Source of the DNA: an uncultured Muribaculaceae bacterium
GTDB lineage: Bacteria; Bacteroidota; Bacteroidia; Bacteroidales; Muribaculaceae
Assembly (NCBI GenBank): GCA_947525975.1
Contig: CANNVE010000003.1
Location: forward strand, 1 to 64,000
Direction: 5' to 3'
DNA: 64,000 nt
Below the pieces are notes generated by a model that was not told the origin of the DNA, made no database searches, and saw only the letters and a program-made list of their open reading frames with translations. Position 1 is the first letter of the stretch. Every line of letters begins with the position of its first letter. The translations under genes were made by a program, and so were the position numbers. Of this stretch, positions 35,997 through 44,112 are shown one piece after another.

Positions 35997-36787
35997 CCAA
36001 GTGCCTGCCGGAGGGCCTTCTTTGTTATGGTCAGCAGGCGGTCGAGATTTTGAGGAGAGTTGGCGGCTATCACGCCCGACGGCGCAGTCGGGGAGAGTGG
36101 GGCGCCGTCGGGGCGCAGGAGCGAGCCGCCGGCCTCTGTGACGATGAGCGATGCGGCGGCGAAGTCCCAGGGACTGAGCGCGTACTCAAAGTATAGCTCG
36201 CACCGGCCTGCGGCCACATAGCAGAGCTCGGGGGCTGCCGCTCCAAGGCGGCGCACGTCGTTGCATTGGCTGAATGTCTCCGCTATTATGCCGGCGCACA
36301 CGGCGGTGTGCTCCTTGTGGTAGACAGGCAGGGCCGTGAACATGATGGAGTCGGCGAATACTCTGTCTGACACCCTTATAGGCTTGCCGTTGAGCCAAGC
36401 CCCTCGGCCTTTCTCGGCGGAAAACATCTCGCCGGTGCGGGGCAGATACACAGCGCCCATGACCACTTCCGGACCTTTGGCAAGAGCCACGCTCACAGCG
36501 CATTGGTGCAGCCCGCGGGCGTAATTGGCGGTGCCGTCGATGGGGTCGATGATCCAGGTGAAGGCCGAGTCGGTCTTGTCGGGAACGTCCGAGAGGTCAG
36601 CCTCCTCGCACAGGAATGCCGAGCCGGGCATCAGGCGCGCTAATTCCCTCTTCAGGAATTCCTGCACATTGATGTCTGACGATGTGACGATATTCTCGTA
36701 TCCGTGCTTTTGCATCACTTCTGCCGGATTGTCGATCATGAGAGCGGACGCTTCCTTCACCACTTCCCGCAATTTTTCTATGGTCAT
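35987..36787 (-). CDS. Inositol monophosphatase family phosphatase (SuhB-like)
   Basis: The 266-residue enzyme belongs to the Mg/Li-sensitive phosphatase family. Metal motifs are EEADLS (Glu), WIIDPIDGTANYARG (about 93-107) and the C-terminal SPWDFAAASLIVTEAGG. Members hydrolyse inositol phosphates, fructose bisphosphate or similar sugars; the substrate here is not determinable. It starts 12 bases after the trmH-family gene and its stop overlaps the convergent TPR gene. Confidence 0.9.
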   Translation of the reverse strand: MTIEKLREVVKEASALMIDNPAEVMQKHGYENIVTSSDINVQEFLKRELARLMPGSAFLCEEADLSDVPDKTDSAFTWIIDPIDGTANYARGLHQCAVSVALAKGPEVVMGAVYLPRTGEMFSAEKGRGAWLNGKPIRVSDRVFADSIMFTALPVYHKEHTAVCAGIIAETFSQCNDVRRLGAAAPELCYVAAGRCELYFEYALSPWDFAAASLIVTEAGGSLLRPDGAPLSPTAPSGVIAANSPQNLDRLLTITKKALRQALGQG

Positions 36788-36799
36788 CTTGGTATGTGT

Positions 36800-37330
36800 T
36801 TAATAGTTAATCGACGAAGCGAACTGCCAGATGGCTATGCCGGCGCTCACCGACACATTGAGCGAATGCTTGGTGCCCTTCTGCGGAATTTCGAGATAGA
36901 ATGAGCATGCGTCGACCACAGCCTGATCCACGCCCTCAACCTCATTGCCTATCACCAAGGCATACTTGCGGCCTTGCTCCGGCTTGAAATCCTGGAGCAT
37001 CACGCTTCCCTGCACCTGCTCAAGGCAGCACACCTCGTATCCGTCGTCTTTGAGGCGTTTGACGGCCTGAAGCGTGTCGGCGCAATATTCCCAGTCGACG
37101 GAGTCTTCGGCGCCGAGAGCTGTCTTGTGTATCTCGGGCGATGGCGGGGTGGCGCTTATGCCGCAAAGCACTATGCGCTCCACGCCAAATCCGTCGCAGG
37201 TGCGGAAGAGCGAACCGATATTGTTGAGCGAGCGCACATTGTCAACCACGATCGCCAGCGGCAATTTGCCCAGGGCTTTGTATTCCTCTATGTCCGGGCG
37301 GTTGAGGTCCCAAATCGTCTTTTTCTGCAT
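36800..37330 (-). CDS. SpoU/TrmH-family RNA 2'-O-methyltransferase
   Basis: The 176-residue protein is a SPOUT-fold methyltransferase without the N-terminal RNA-binding domain of RlmB. Motif 1 is VVDNVRSLNNIGSLFRTCDG, motif 2 ALVIGNEVEGVD and motif 3 LEIPQKGTKHSLNVSVSAGI, which together form the trefoil-knot SAM site. It could modify tRNA (TrmH or TrmL) or rRNA. It is first in a transcript with the phosphatase gene. Confidence 0.9.
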   Translation of the reverse strand: MQKKTIWDLNRPDIEEYKALGKLPLAIVVDNVRSLNNIGSLFRTCDGFGVERIVLCGISATPPSPEIHKTALGAEDSVDWEYCADTLQAVKRLKDDGYEVCCLEQVQGSVMLQDFKPEQGRKYALVIGNEVEGVDQAVVDACSFYLEIPQKGTKHSLNVSVSAGIAIWQFASSINY

Positions 37331-37348
37331 AAGTTATAATTGACTGCG

Positions 37349-37356
37349 CAAAGTTA
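37349..37356 (-). promoter_or_regulatory. -7 box (TAACTTTG) of the trmH-suhB transcript
   Basis: Perfect TAnnTTTG on the minus strand; start near 37345, leader about 15 bases. Confidence 0.65.
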
Positions 37357-37423
37357 GCGAAAAAAACAATCATCCCGGCATCATGGCCCGTCTTTTGTCT
37401 CGGGATTTACCCCTTGCCGAAAG

Positions 37424-37480
37424 CCAAAGATTTTGGAATTCTTGACATATTCGGCCAAAAAGATTTTGGAATTTTTGACA
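37424..37480. repeat. Two direct copies of a CCAAA(AA)GATTTTGGAATT unit
   Basis: Copies at 37424-37447 and 37455-37480 share CCAAA..GATTTTGGAATTnTTGACA with few differences. Each copy also holds a CCAAA/TTTGG inverted repeat. Read on the minus strand they encode the repeated peptide SKIPKSF/SRIPKSL, but no full gene surrounds it. The pair lies about 95-150 bases upstream of trmH and downstream of the AraC gene. It could be an operator or the remnant of a lost gene. Confidence 0.5.
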
Positions 37481-37609
37481 AAGAAGTTGGATTCTCGTTG
37501 AAATTCAGTGGTATAGCGTAAGTGGAATACATACGCAAGGAACTGGACATCGTTTGCCTGCCTGTGTATATGGCGGGGTTGCTTTGAATAGAGGCTTGCG
37601 GAGATCGGA

Positions 37610-38512
37610 TTATGTGTTGAACGTGTCTCGGTATTGCTGCGGCGTGAACGATGTGTGCCTGCGAAACAGTCGCGTGAAATACGACGGGTCGGTGTATCCT
37701 ACCTCCATGGCCACTTCGCTGATGGGCATGGATTCTGTGGAGAACAGCACTTTGGCCCTTGACAGCCTCAGGTTGATGACGTATTGCCTTGGCGATATGC
37801 CTACTTCGGCCCGAAAGAGCCTGATGAAATGGTCGGTGGAGAGGCATGCTATTTCGGCCACCTCGTCGATAGAGAATTCCTCTTTGTAGTGGTCGTTTAT
37901 GAAATCAAGGGCCGAGCGCACCCGGCTGTCTGAAAATTCATATTTCGGGGTGGCCCGCTCCACGAAGCGCGAAAGAAGCTGCAGCAGGGCGCCGGCAGAA
38001 AAGAGGCGCTCGTGGAGGCTGCGCTCGCGGCTTTGTCTCACGCATTCCATCAGCGAGTGCCTGTTGTCATAGACCGACGGATTCGGGTGGCTCAGGCGCA
38101 TGTCTGCGTTTCGCTTCCATAGCCGCTCAAAGAGGCGCAGGTCATCGCGGCTTCCCTCTATCTCCACCGGCAGGTCATACCGCTCAAACAGGTTTTCTCC
38201 CGGCGGCAACTCTTCGAGGATGTGTATGTAGTAGTGGTCGAAGACCCCGGTGTTGATGTTGGAGTGCGGGGTCAGGGCCGGCACCATATACATATGCCCC
38301 GGCGTGAGGGTGTGCTCCACGCCATTGAGGATCAATGCCGCGCTGCCTTTGGTGACGTAATACAGGCGCGTGAAGGGGCTGCATACATTCCGGTAGTTCC
38401 AGGTGCCTCGCTCCTGCGCGAAGCCTACGTTGAGCATGACGAGGTTGGCCGGAGAGTACTTTCGTTCGTGGCGGCTGGCTTCGTGGTCTAAGGTGGTATA
38501 CTTCGTGGGCAT
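37610..38512 (-). CDS. AraC-family transcriptional regulator
   Basis: The 300-residue protein has a cupin-type sugar-sensing N-terminal domain (RLYYVTKGSAALILNGVEHT, PGHMYMVPALTPHS) and a C-terminal pair of helix-turn-helix motifs (FSIDEVAEIACLSTDHFIRL and ISEVAMEVGYTDPSYFTRLF). It is divergent from the GH29 gene with their -7 boxes 68 bases apart, so it probably controls the glycosidase genes to its right. The ligand is unknown; a sugar released by those enzymes is a reasonable guess. Confidence 0.9.
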   Translation of the reverse strand: MPTKYTTLDHEASRHERKYSPANLVMLNVGFAQERGTWNYRNVCSPFTRLYYVTKGSAALILNGVEHTLTPGHMYMVPALTPHSNINTGVFDHYYIHILEELPPGENLFERYDLPVEIEGSRDDLRLFERLWKRNADMRLSHPNPSVYDNRHSLMECVRQSRERSLHERLFSAGALLQLLSRFVERATPKYEFSDSRVRSALDFINDHYKEEFSIDEVAEIACLSTDHFIRLFRAEVGISPRQYVINLRLSRAKVLFSTESMPISEVAMEVGYTDPSYFTRLFRRHTSFTPQQYRDTFNT

Positions 38513-38550
38513 TGTAAAAAAAAACAGATTGGCGGCATGATCTCACAGTG

Positions 38551-38558
38551 CAAAGATA
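38551..38558 (-). promoter_or_regulatory. -7 box (TATCTTTG) of the AraC-type regulator
   Basis: Minus-strand TATCTTTG, 38 bases upstream of the regulator's ATG; it shares a 161-base divergent region with the GH29 promoter, where operator sites would be expected. Confidence 0.6.
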
Positions 38559-38626
38559 GGCACAAAATCTCGATTTTGTCCTATGAACACGGCTTTTTTA
38601 TTCTTCTCGGCTTGTAAAATAATCCA

Positions 38627-38634
38627 TAAATTTG
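38627..38634 (+). promoter_or_regulatory. -7 box (TAAATTTG) of the GH29 gene
   Basis: TAAATTTG followed by CAC, about 40 bases before the ATG. No good -33 TTTG is present, which would suit activator-dependent expression by the divergent AraC protein. Confidence 0.55.
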
Positions 38635-38673
38635 CACAACTTTAATCCGTTTTAATCAAAAAAAGGAAATATC

Positions 38674-40308
38674 ATGAAGTTGACAGGAATATTATTGGCG
38701 CTCCTGACTCCGTGCGCCCTTTGGGCACAGCAAGAAGTGATCGCTGTCTCGGAAGATCATGAGCCGATGGCTAAAGGCAAATATTCGCCTGACTGGGAAT
38801 CACTATCCGCCTATGAGGTGCCGGAATGGTTCCGCGATGCCAAATTCGGAATATGGGCGCATTGGGGGCCGCAATGCGTCGAGGGCTCCGGCGACTGGAT
38901 GGCGAGGTCTATGTATATCGAAGGCTCAAGCCAATATGACCACCACGTAAAGAACTACGGGCATCCGTCTGAATTCGGATTCAAAGATGTGCTGCCGCTG
39001 TTCAAGGCCGAGAATTGGGATCCTGACTATCTGGTGGGCCTCTACAAGAAGCTCGGCGCCAGATATTTCTTCGCTCTTGGCAATCACCATGACAATTTCG
39101 ATCTTTGGGACAGCAAATACCAGGAATGGAATTCCATGCGCATAGGTCCCAAGCGAGACATACTCGGAGAATGGGCGCGCGCATGCAAAAAGCATGACAT
39201 CAAATTCGGCGTGAGCCTTCACGCTGACCATGCCTGGACCTGGTATGAGCCATCGCGCCGATATGACCGCAAGGGTCCTAAAGCCGGAGTGCCGTATGAC
39301 GGACTTCTGACCAAGGCCGACGGCAAGGGCAAATGGTGGGAAGGCCTCGACCCTCAGAATCTCTATGCCCAGAACCATCCCGCGAGCCGCGCCACATGGG
39401 CCGACGGCATGATACACCGCCAATGGGGCTGGGGCGATGGGGCGGCTGCGCCAACGGCGGAGTACTGCACTAATTTCTATGACCGCACCCTCGACGTGAT
39501 CAACCGCTACGACCCTGATCTGCTGTATTTCGATGTCACAGAGCTGCCGTTCTATCCGGTGAGCGACGCGGGCCTGAAGATAGCCGCGCATTTCTACAAC
39601 CGAAATGAGGCCATGCACCCCGGCGATTTCTCGGCTGTGCTATTCGGCAAGATATTGCCCGAAGAGCATCGCAAAGCGATGGTGTGGGATGTGGAGAGGG
39701 GTGCCCCAAATTACATTCCCGAGCTGCCTTGGCAGACTTGCACCTGCATCGGAGACTGGCACTATAACACGTCGACTTACGAAAACAACTGGTATAAGTC
39801 GCCCGGGCAAGTGATACGCCTGCTCGCCGACGTGGTGAGCAAGAACGGCAACCTGCTGCTGAGCGTGCCCCTGCGCGCCGACGGCACATTCGACGAGAAG
39901 GAGGAGAAAATCATAGAAGAGATAGGCCGGTGGATGAACCGCAACGGAGAGGGCATCTACGGCACCCGCCCATGGGAGGTGTTTGGCGAGGGGCCCATCG
40001 CCGACTCAGACATATCGATCAATGCGCAGGGATTCAACGAAGGCGCTTACCTCAACGCCGGAGCATCGGAAATACGCTTCACCCAGACTCCGAAGCACCT
40101 CTACGCCATAGCGCTTGACTGGCCCGAAGACAATGTGATTGTCATCAAGTCGCTGGCCAAGGGATCAGACCTGTGGAGAAAAAACATCAAGAGCGCCGAG
40201 CTGGTTGGCTACGGCAAGGTGAAGTGCGAGCGCACAGCCGACGGCCTCCGCGTTGAGCTCCCGTCCGAGGCTCGCACCATGATCCCGGTGATAAAGATCA
40301 AAAAGTGA
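38674..40308 (+). CDS. GH29 alpha-L-fucosidase, secreted
   Basis: GH29 enzymes remove terminal alpha-L-fucose with retention. The 544-residue protein has a signal peptide (MKLTGILLALLTPCALWAQ) and the family start WFRDAKFGIWAHWGPQCVEG. The barrel segments are ARYFFALGNHHDNFDLWDS and FGVSLHADHAWTW, and DPDLLYFDVTELPFYP carries the candidate nucleophile Asp. Then follow GDWHYN and the NGNLLLSVPLRADG segment and a C-terminal beta-sandwich. Product and linkage preference are not determinable. It is followed by the GH106-like gene after 76 bases. Confidence 0.92.
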   Translation: MKLTGILLALLTPCALWAQQEVIAVSEDHEPMAKGKYSPDWESLSAYEVPEWFRDAKFGIWAHWGPQCVEGSGDWMARSMYIEGSSQYDHHVKNYGHPSEFGFKDVLPLFKAENWDPDYLVGLYKKLGARYFFALGNHHDNFDLWDSKYQEWNSMRIGPKRDILGEWARACKKHDIKFGVSLHADHAWTWYEPSRRYDRKGPKAGVPYDGLLTKADGKGKWWEGLDPQNLYAQNHPASRATWADGMIHRQWGWGDGAAAPTAEYCTNFYDRTLDVINRYDPDLLYFDVTELPFYPVSDAGLKIAAHFYNRNEAMHPGDFSAVLFGKILPEEHRKAMVWDVERGAPNYIPELPWQTCTCIGDWHYNTSTYENNWYKSPGQVIRLLADVVSKNGNLLLSVPLRADGTFDEKEEKIIEEIGRWMNRNGEGIYGTRPWEVFGEGPIADSDISINAQGFNEGAYLNAGASEIRFTQTPKHLYAIALDWPEDNVIVIKSLAKGSDLWRKNIKSAELVGYGKVKCERTADGLRVELPSEARTMIPVIKIKK

Positions 40309-40384
40309 AAAAGAGGCGCCGCCTGAATGAGATGTCTGGGCGATCGATATGATAGGCCTCAAATAAGGATTATAAATACCATCA

Positions 40385-43300
40385 ATGGATATGAACACAT
40401 ATCGTCTGTCGTTTTTGACGGTTTTATCTTTTGTAGGTGTGGGGTATGTCTCGGCTTCTGCAGCGTTGGTGGCGGATAGGCCTGTGGAGCAGAGGCTTTG
40501 CCCGCATAACGCTGATGATCTTGCAGAGCCTGACTGCGACGCCAAAAAACTCAAGGACCTTTTCAAAAATCCGCCGAAAGGCTATGGCAACGTTCCTTTT
40601 TATTGGTGGAACGGAGACTCTATCGACAGGGAGCGCCTTTCCGATCAACTTCAAATTCTTGCGGATGGGGCGGTCGATGGCTTCTCGGTGAGCTATATCC
40701 ATACTCATCCGCAAATTGACAAGGCATTGAATGCCGGGGGCTACGGGAGCTTTGGGAAGGCAGATCCGGGCGCGCCGGCTGCCTTCAGCGATGAATGGTG
40801 GGACACGTGGAATTGGTTTGCCGGGAAATGCGCCGACAAAGGTATAGGTCTTGGCTTAGATGACTATGTGTTAGGGTGGAAGGGCAATGGATATTATGTC
40901 GATGAGGTATTGTCGATGCCGTCCTTTGCCGGATACCCCGGAAGGCTTGAAATCAATAAACGCGTGTTGCGCCCGGATGAGAGATTCATTGCGCCTTATG
41001 ATTCGAGCCTAATATCTCTGACCATGTATCCATCCGGCAAAAGTTTTTTGCCGCAAAAGCCGGAGGGGAGGCTTGAAATACATAATGACACGGGTGTGGA
41101 GCAGGTGCTCTACGAGATAACGGCATCCCCGTCGCCAGAACTTCATCCTGATTATGGAAGACTGCTAACGGAGACCTATTTCGACCGGTTTGAACAGCGC
41201 CTTGATGCCAAAGCGCGCCAGAGCCTTGACTATTTCTTTCAAGACGAATTAGACTATAAGTTGAATATCAGGTCATGGGCTGAAGACATGCCTGTAGAGT
41301 TTATGAAGCGCAAAGGATACGATGTGCGACCGTATTTGGCGGCTTTATTTGACACAATAGGCCCGATCACCCCCAAAGTGAGGCTCGATTATGCCGATGT
41401 GGTGACCCGGCTTTCAGAAGAGCGATATTTCAAGCCTGTCTTTGACTGGCATAATGATCGCGGACTCATTTATGGATGCGACAATTTAGGCCGTGGGTTG
41501 CAGCCTACAGAATATCTTGACTATTTCAGGCTGACCAGCTGGTTCACGGCGCCGGGAAATGATGCTCCGGCCAAAGGGTCGAGTTTCCGTCAGACAAAGG
41601 TGTCGAGCTCCATAAGTCACGTCTACGGACGTCCACGCACTTGGCTTGAGGCGTTCCATAGCATGGGGTGGGACAGCAATGGCGAATGGCTCACCTATCA
41701 GCTTGATCATCATCTCATAGCTGGAGGAAATCTATTGTGCATGCACGGTCTGTACTATTCCACCCATGGAGGATGGTGGGAGTGGGCGCCCCCGTGTTTT
41801 CATTTCCGTATGCCTTATTGGCCGCATATGAAAGAATGGCTGACCTATGCGCGTCGCATGTGCTTCGTCTTAAGCCAGGGGCACCATGTATGCGATATAT
41901 CCATTTTGTATCCGACTGAATCAATGCAGGCCTATCCGGAAGCGTCAGCCAAGGCTATGTGGGACATCGCTGACCGACTGAGCGCGTGTGGTCTTGACTA
42001 TGATTTTGTCGACTTCCGGTCGGTATCGGAGGCTTCGATCGCTAATGGTAGGCTTGAGATTGGCGACGAAAGCTACAGAGTGCTCATACTGCCTGACGTA
42101 ATGGCCATGCATGCCTCCACATTGGATAAAATTTACGAATTCAGTCAGCGGGGGGGCATAGTGCTGTCGACTGATAATTCATTCAAGGCAACCTCCAGGC
42201 GTGGAGAAGGCGACGTAGAGGCATTGTCTATTTGGAGGTCTATTTTCAACGGAGATGGACAATCAAGGATAATCCCCTCGGCAGACATCCCCGGTCTAAT
42301 CCCAATGATGCTTACTCCTGATTTCTCGTCGCAGTCTAAAAAAGGCAGAGTCCTGCATCGCAGGATTGGAGTTCACGATCTATACATGGTGATGGATGTG
42401 GAAAAGGGCGATGAACTCTTTTTTAGAGCCAAAGGTGATCTTGAGCGTTGGAACGCCAAAGACGGCACGGTCGAGCGGTATCCTGTCTTGAGGCAAGATG
42501 ACACCGGCACCTGGATTAAAGTCGATGAAGGGGAATCCGGCTCTATTCTCTTCATGTTTTCGCCCGGACAGCCTTTATGGCGGACGGGAAAAGACGATTC
42601 CCGCGTACTGGTGAAAATTGACTCTATTGGCGGCGAATGGGATGTGGATATATTGCCTACCATGGATAACAAGTGGGGCGATTTCCGTCTGCCGGCATCT
42701 GATGAACTTATTGGCCCTGAAGCGAGAGAATTTTGTTGCAGATACCTTGGCGACCGGCAAAGCCTCAATGACGAAGCCCGTGACGTATATGGTTTTGGTC
42801 CATTTATGGAGATGCGCGTGATAGACGCGGCGGCCGATATTGACGCTTTTCTTGCCAAGCCGGGTTTTATGGAGGATGCGGAAGGCTGGAAGCCATACGT
42901 TTTCTCTTGGCAATATGGAGTCAAAGACAGCCCCGGATCGCAAGGATATCACGGGCTTAAGGCGAAGGTCGACGACCGGTTCTTGATTTTGGACAGAGGC
43001 GGTCATCAGATATACCGCACTTATCTCTATGCTTCTGATGACGGCTTGTATCAGGCTGTGACAGAGGGCGTCAGGCCTCACCGTATCTTTGTCGACGGAC
43101 AAAGGCTCGATTGCGATTCTATTGAGTTGGAAAAAGGATGGCATAGCCTTGTGCTGGCGTATGCTGATACGCCTGCTGCTGAATACAGCCTGGGATCGAA
43201 GAAAGAAGAATATGTCGACAATCGTCAGCGCAGCGCGGTGGTCTTTTTCCGTGCGCTGAAGCCTGAGTTGAATGAAAATGATCCTTACGGCGATATTGTG

Positions 43301-43972
43301 GCAATGAAATGGTACGGAAGCAGGCATCTTCCATACAGTCTTGTCAAGGGTGACGGCTTATGGGAATATTCGTTTGAGACGGCACCGGGCACTCGGTACA
43401 TGGATCTGAATGTTAATGGAAAGATCACGGAGATTCGGGTCGATGGCCATATTATTGATAAGTCGGCAATAAAGTGTCATGAAGCCGGCTGTCGTGTCGA
43501 AATCGGTCAGAATGACGGAAGAAGCCGTCGCATAAGGTTGATCGGAAATCCTGAAATAGGATTTGACGAAGCCGCTTTTTTCAATGGCCCGGTGAAATTT
43601 AACTGTGGAAAAGGCAAACTGGAGGCCGGCAACTGGACAAATCAAGGAGGCCTTAAATACTACTCCGGAGGGATGCGTTACATCAAGACCGTGGCGATTA
43701 AAAAGGTAAAGGATATGCGTGTCGAGCTTGATCTTGGGCTTGTCGACGCTACATGTGAGATATCTGTCAACGGCAAAAGAGTGAATTATCTGATGGGCAA
43801 GCCCTATAGCCTGGATATTACGGATTTTGTAGAAGATGGTGATAATGAGATCGAAGTATTGGTCTATAGTTCGCTCTCCAATCATTTGCAGACAGTGCCC
43901 TCGTCATATCGCAGCAATCCACGGTCAGGGTTGATTGGTCCGGTCTCACTGAAATACTATATGATTGATTGA
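40385..43972 (+). CDS. Large secreted GH106-like glycoside hydrolase
   Basis: The 1195-residue protein has an N-terminal hydrophobic signal region (LSFLTVLSFVGVGYVSASA). Its catalytic part begins like GH106 alpha-L-rhamnosidases (FKNPPKGYGNVPFYWWNGD) and contains FFQDELDYKLNIRSWAED followed by FMKRKGYDVRPYLAALF, the pattern of that clan's acidic region. A glutamine-amidotransferase-like segment (YRVLILPDVMAMHASTLDKI) and C-terminal galactose-binding-type beta-sandwiches follow (WEYSFETAPGTRYMDLNVNG; VELDLGLVDATCEISVNGKR). The family assignment is by pattern and the substrate is inferred. Its DNA is visibly AT-richer than both flanking hydrolase genes. Confidence 0.65.
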   Translation: MDMNTYRLSFLTVLSFVGVGYVSASAALVADRPVEQRLCPHNADDLAEPDCDAKKLKDLFKNPPKGYGNVPFYWWNGDSIDRERLSDQLQILADGAVDGFSVSYIHTHPQIDKALNAGGYGSFGKADPGAPAAFSDEWWDTWNWFAGKCADKGIGLGLDDYVLGWKGNGYYVDEVLSMPSFAGYPGRLEINKRVLRPDERFIAPYDSSLISLTMYPSGKSFLPQKPEGRLEIHNDTGVEQVLYEITASPSPELHPDYGRLLTETYFDRFEQRLDAKARQSLDYFFQDELDYKLNIRSWAEDMPVEFMKRKGYDVRPYLAALFDTIGPITPKVRLDYADVVTRLSEERYFKPVFDWHNDRGLIYGCDNLGRGLQPTEYLDYFRLTSWFTAPGNDAPAKGSSFRQTKVSSSISHVYGRPRTWLEAFHSMGWDSNGEWLTYQLDHHLIAGGNLLCMHGLYYSTHGGWWEWAPPCFHFRMPYWPHMKEWLTYARRMCFVLSQGHHVCDISILYPTESMQAYPEASAKAMWDIADRLSACGLDYDFVDFRSVSEASIANGRLEIGDESYRVLILPDVMAMHASTLDKIYEFSQRGGIVLSTDNSFKATSRRGEGDVEALSIWRSIFNGDGQSRIIPSADIPGLIPMMLTPDFSSQSKKGRVLHRRIGVHDLYMVMDVEKGDELFFRAKGDLERWNAKDGTVERYPVLRQDDTGTWIKVDEGESGSILFMFSPGQPLWRTGKDDSRVLVKIDSIGGEWDVDILPTMDNKWGDFRLPASDELIGPEAREFCCRYLGDRQSLNDEARDVYGFGPFMEMRVIDAAADIDAFLAKPGFMEDAEGWKPYVFSWQYGVKDSPGSQGYHGLKAKVDDRFLILDRGGHQIYRTYLYASDDGLYQAVTEGVRPHRIFVDGQRLDCDSIELEKGWHSLVLAYADTPAAEYSLGSKKEEYVDNRQRSAVVFFRALKPELNENDPYGDIVAMKWYGSRHLPYSLVKGDGLWEYSFETAPGTRYMDLNVNGKITEIRVDGHIIDKSAIKCHEAGCRVEIGQNDGRSRRIRLIGNPEIGFDEAAFFNGPVKFNCGKGKLEAGNWTNQGGLKYYSGGMRYIKTVAIKKVKDMRVELDLGLVDATCEISVNGKRVNYLMGKPYSLDITDFVEDGDNEIEVLVYSSLSNHLQTVPSSYRSNPRSGLIGPVSLKYYMID

Positions 43973-44038
43973 GTCTGGTATAAGTTGTTGTCGTGTTTTT
44001 AGGCACGCAGATTGTGTATTTTCAGTCAGAAGCGGAGA

Positions 44039-44070
44039 TTTGGAGTATAGATCCGAAATCATTATCTTTG
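44039..44070 (+). promoter_or_regulatory. Promoter of the GH127 gene (TTTG-N20-TATCTTTG)
   Basis: TTTG at 44039-44042 and TATCTTTG at 44063-44070 with 20 bases between; start near 44074, leader about 39 bases. It shows that the GH127 gene can be expressed separately from the two hydrolases upstream. Confidence 0.8.
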
Positions 44071-44112
44071 CATAGAAAATATTTACTCTGAATAATTATC
44101 ACAATCTGCGAA

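Noticed and set aside
37407-37847. 146-residue minus-strand reading frame.
   Set aside because: Most of it is antiphase to the AraC gene's C-terminus; only the SKIPKS repeat portion lies in the gap. No start signal or domain supports a gene.
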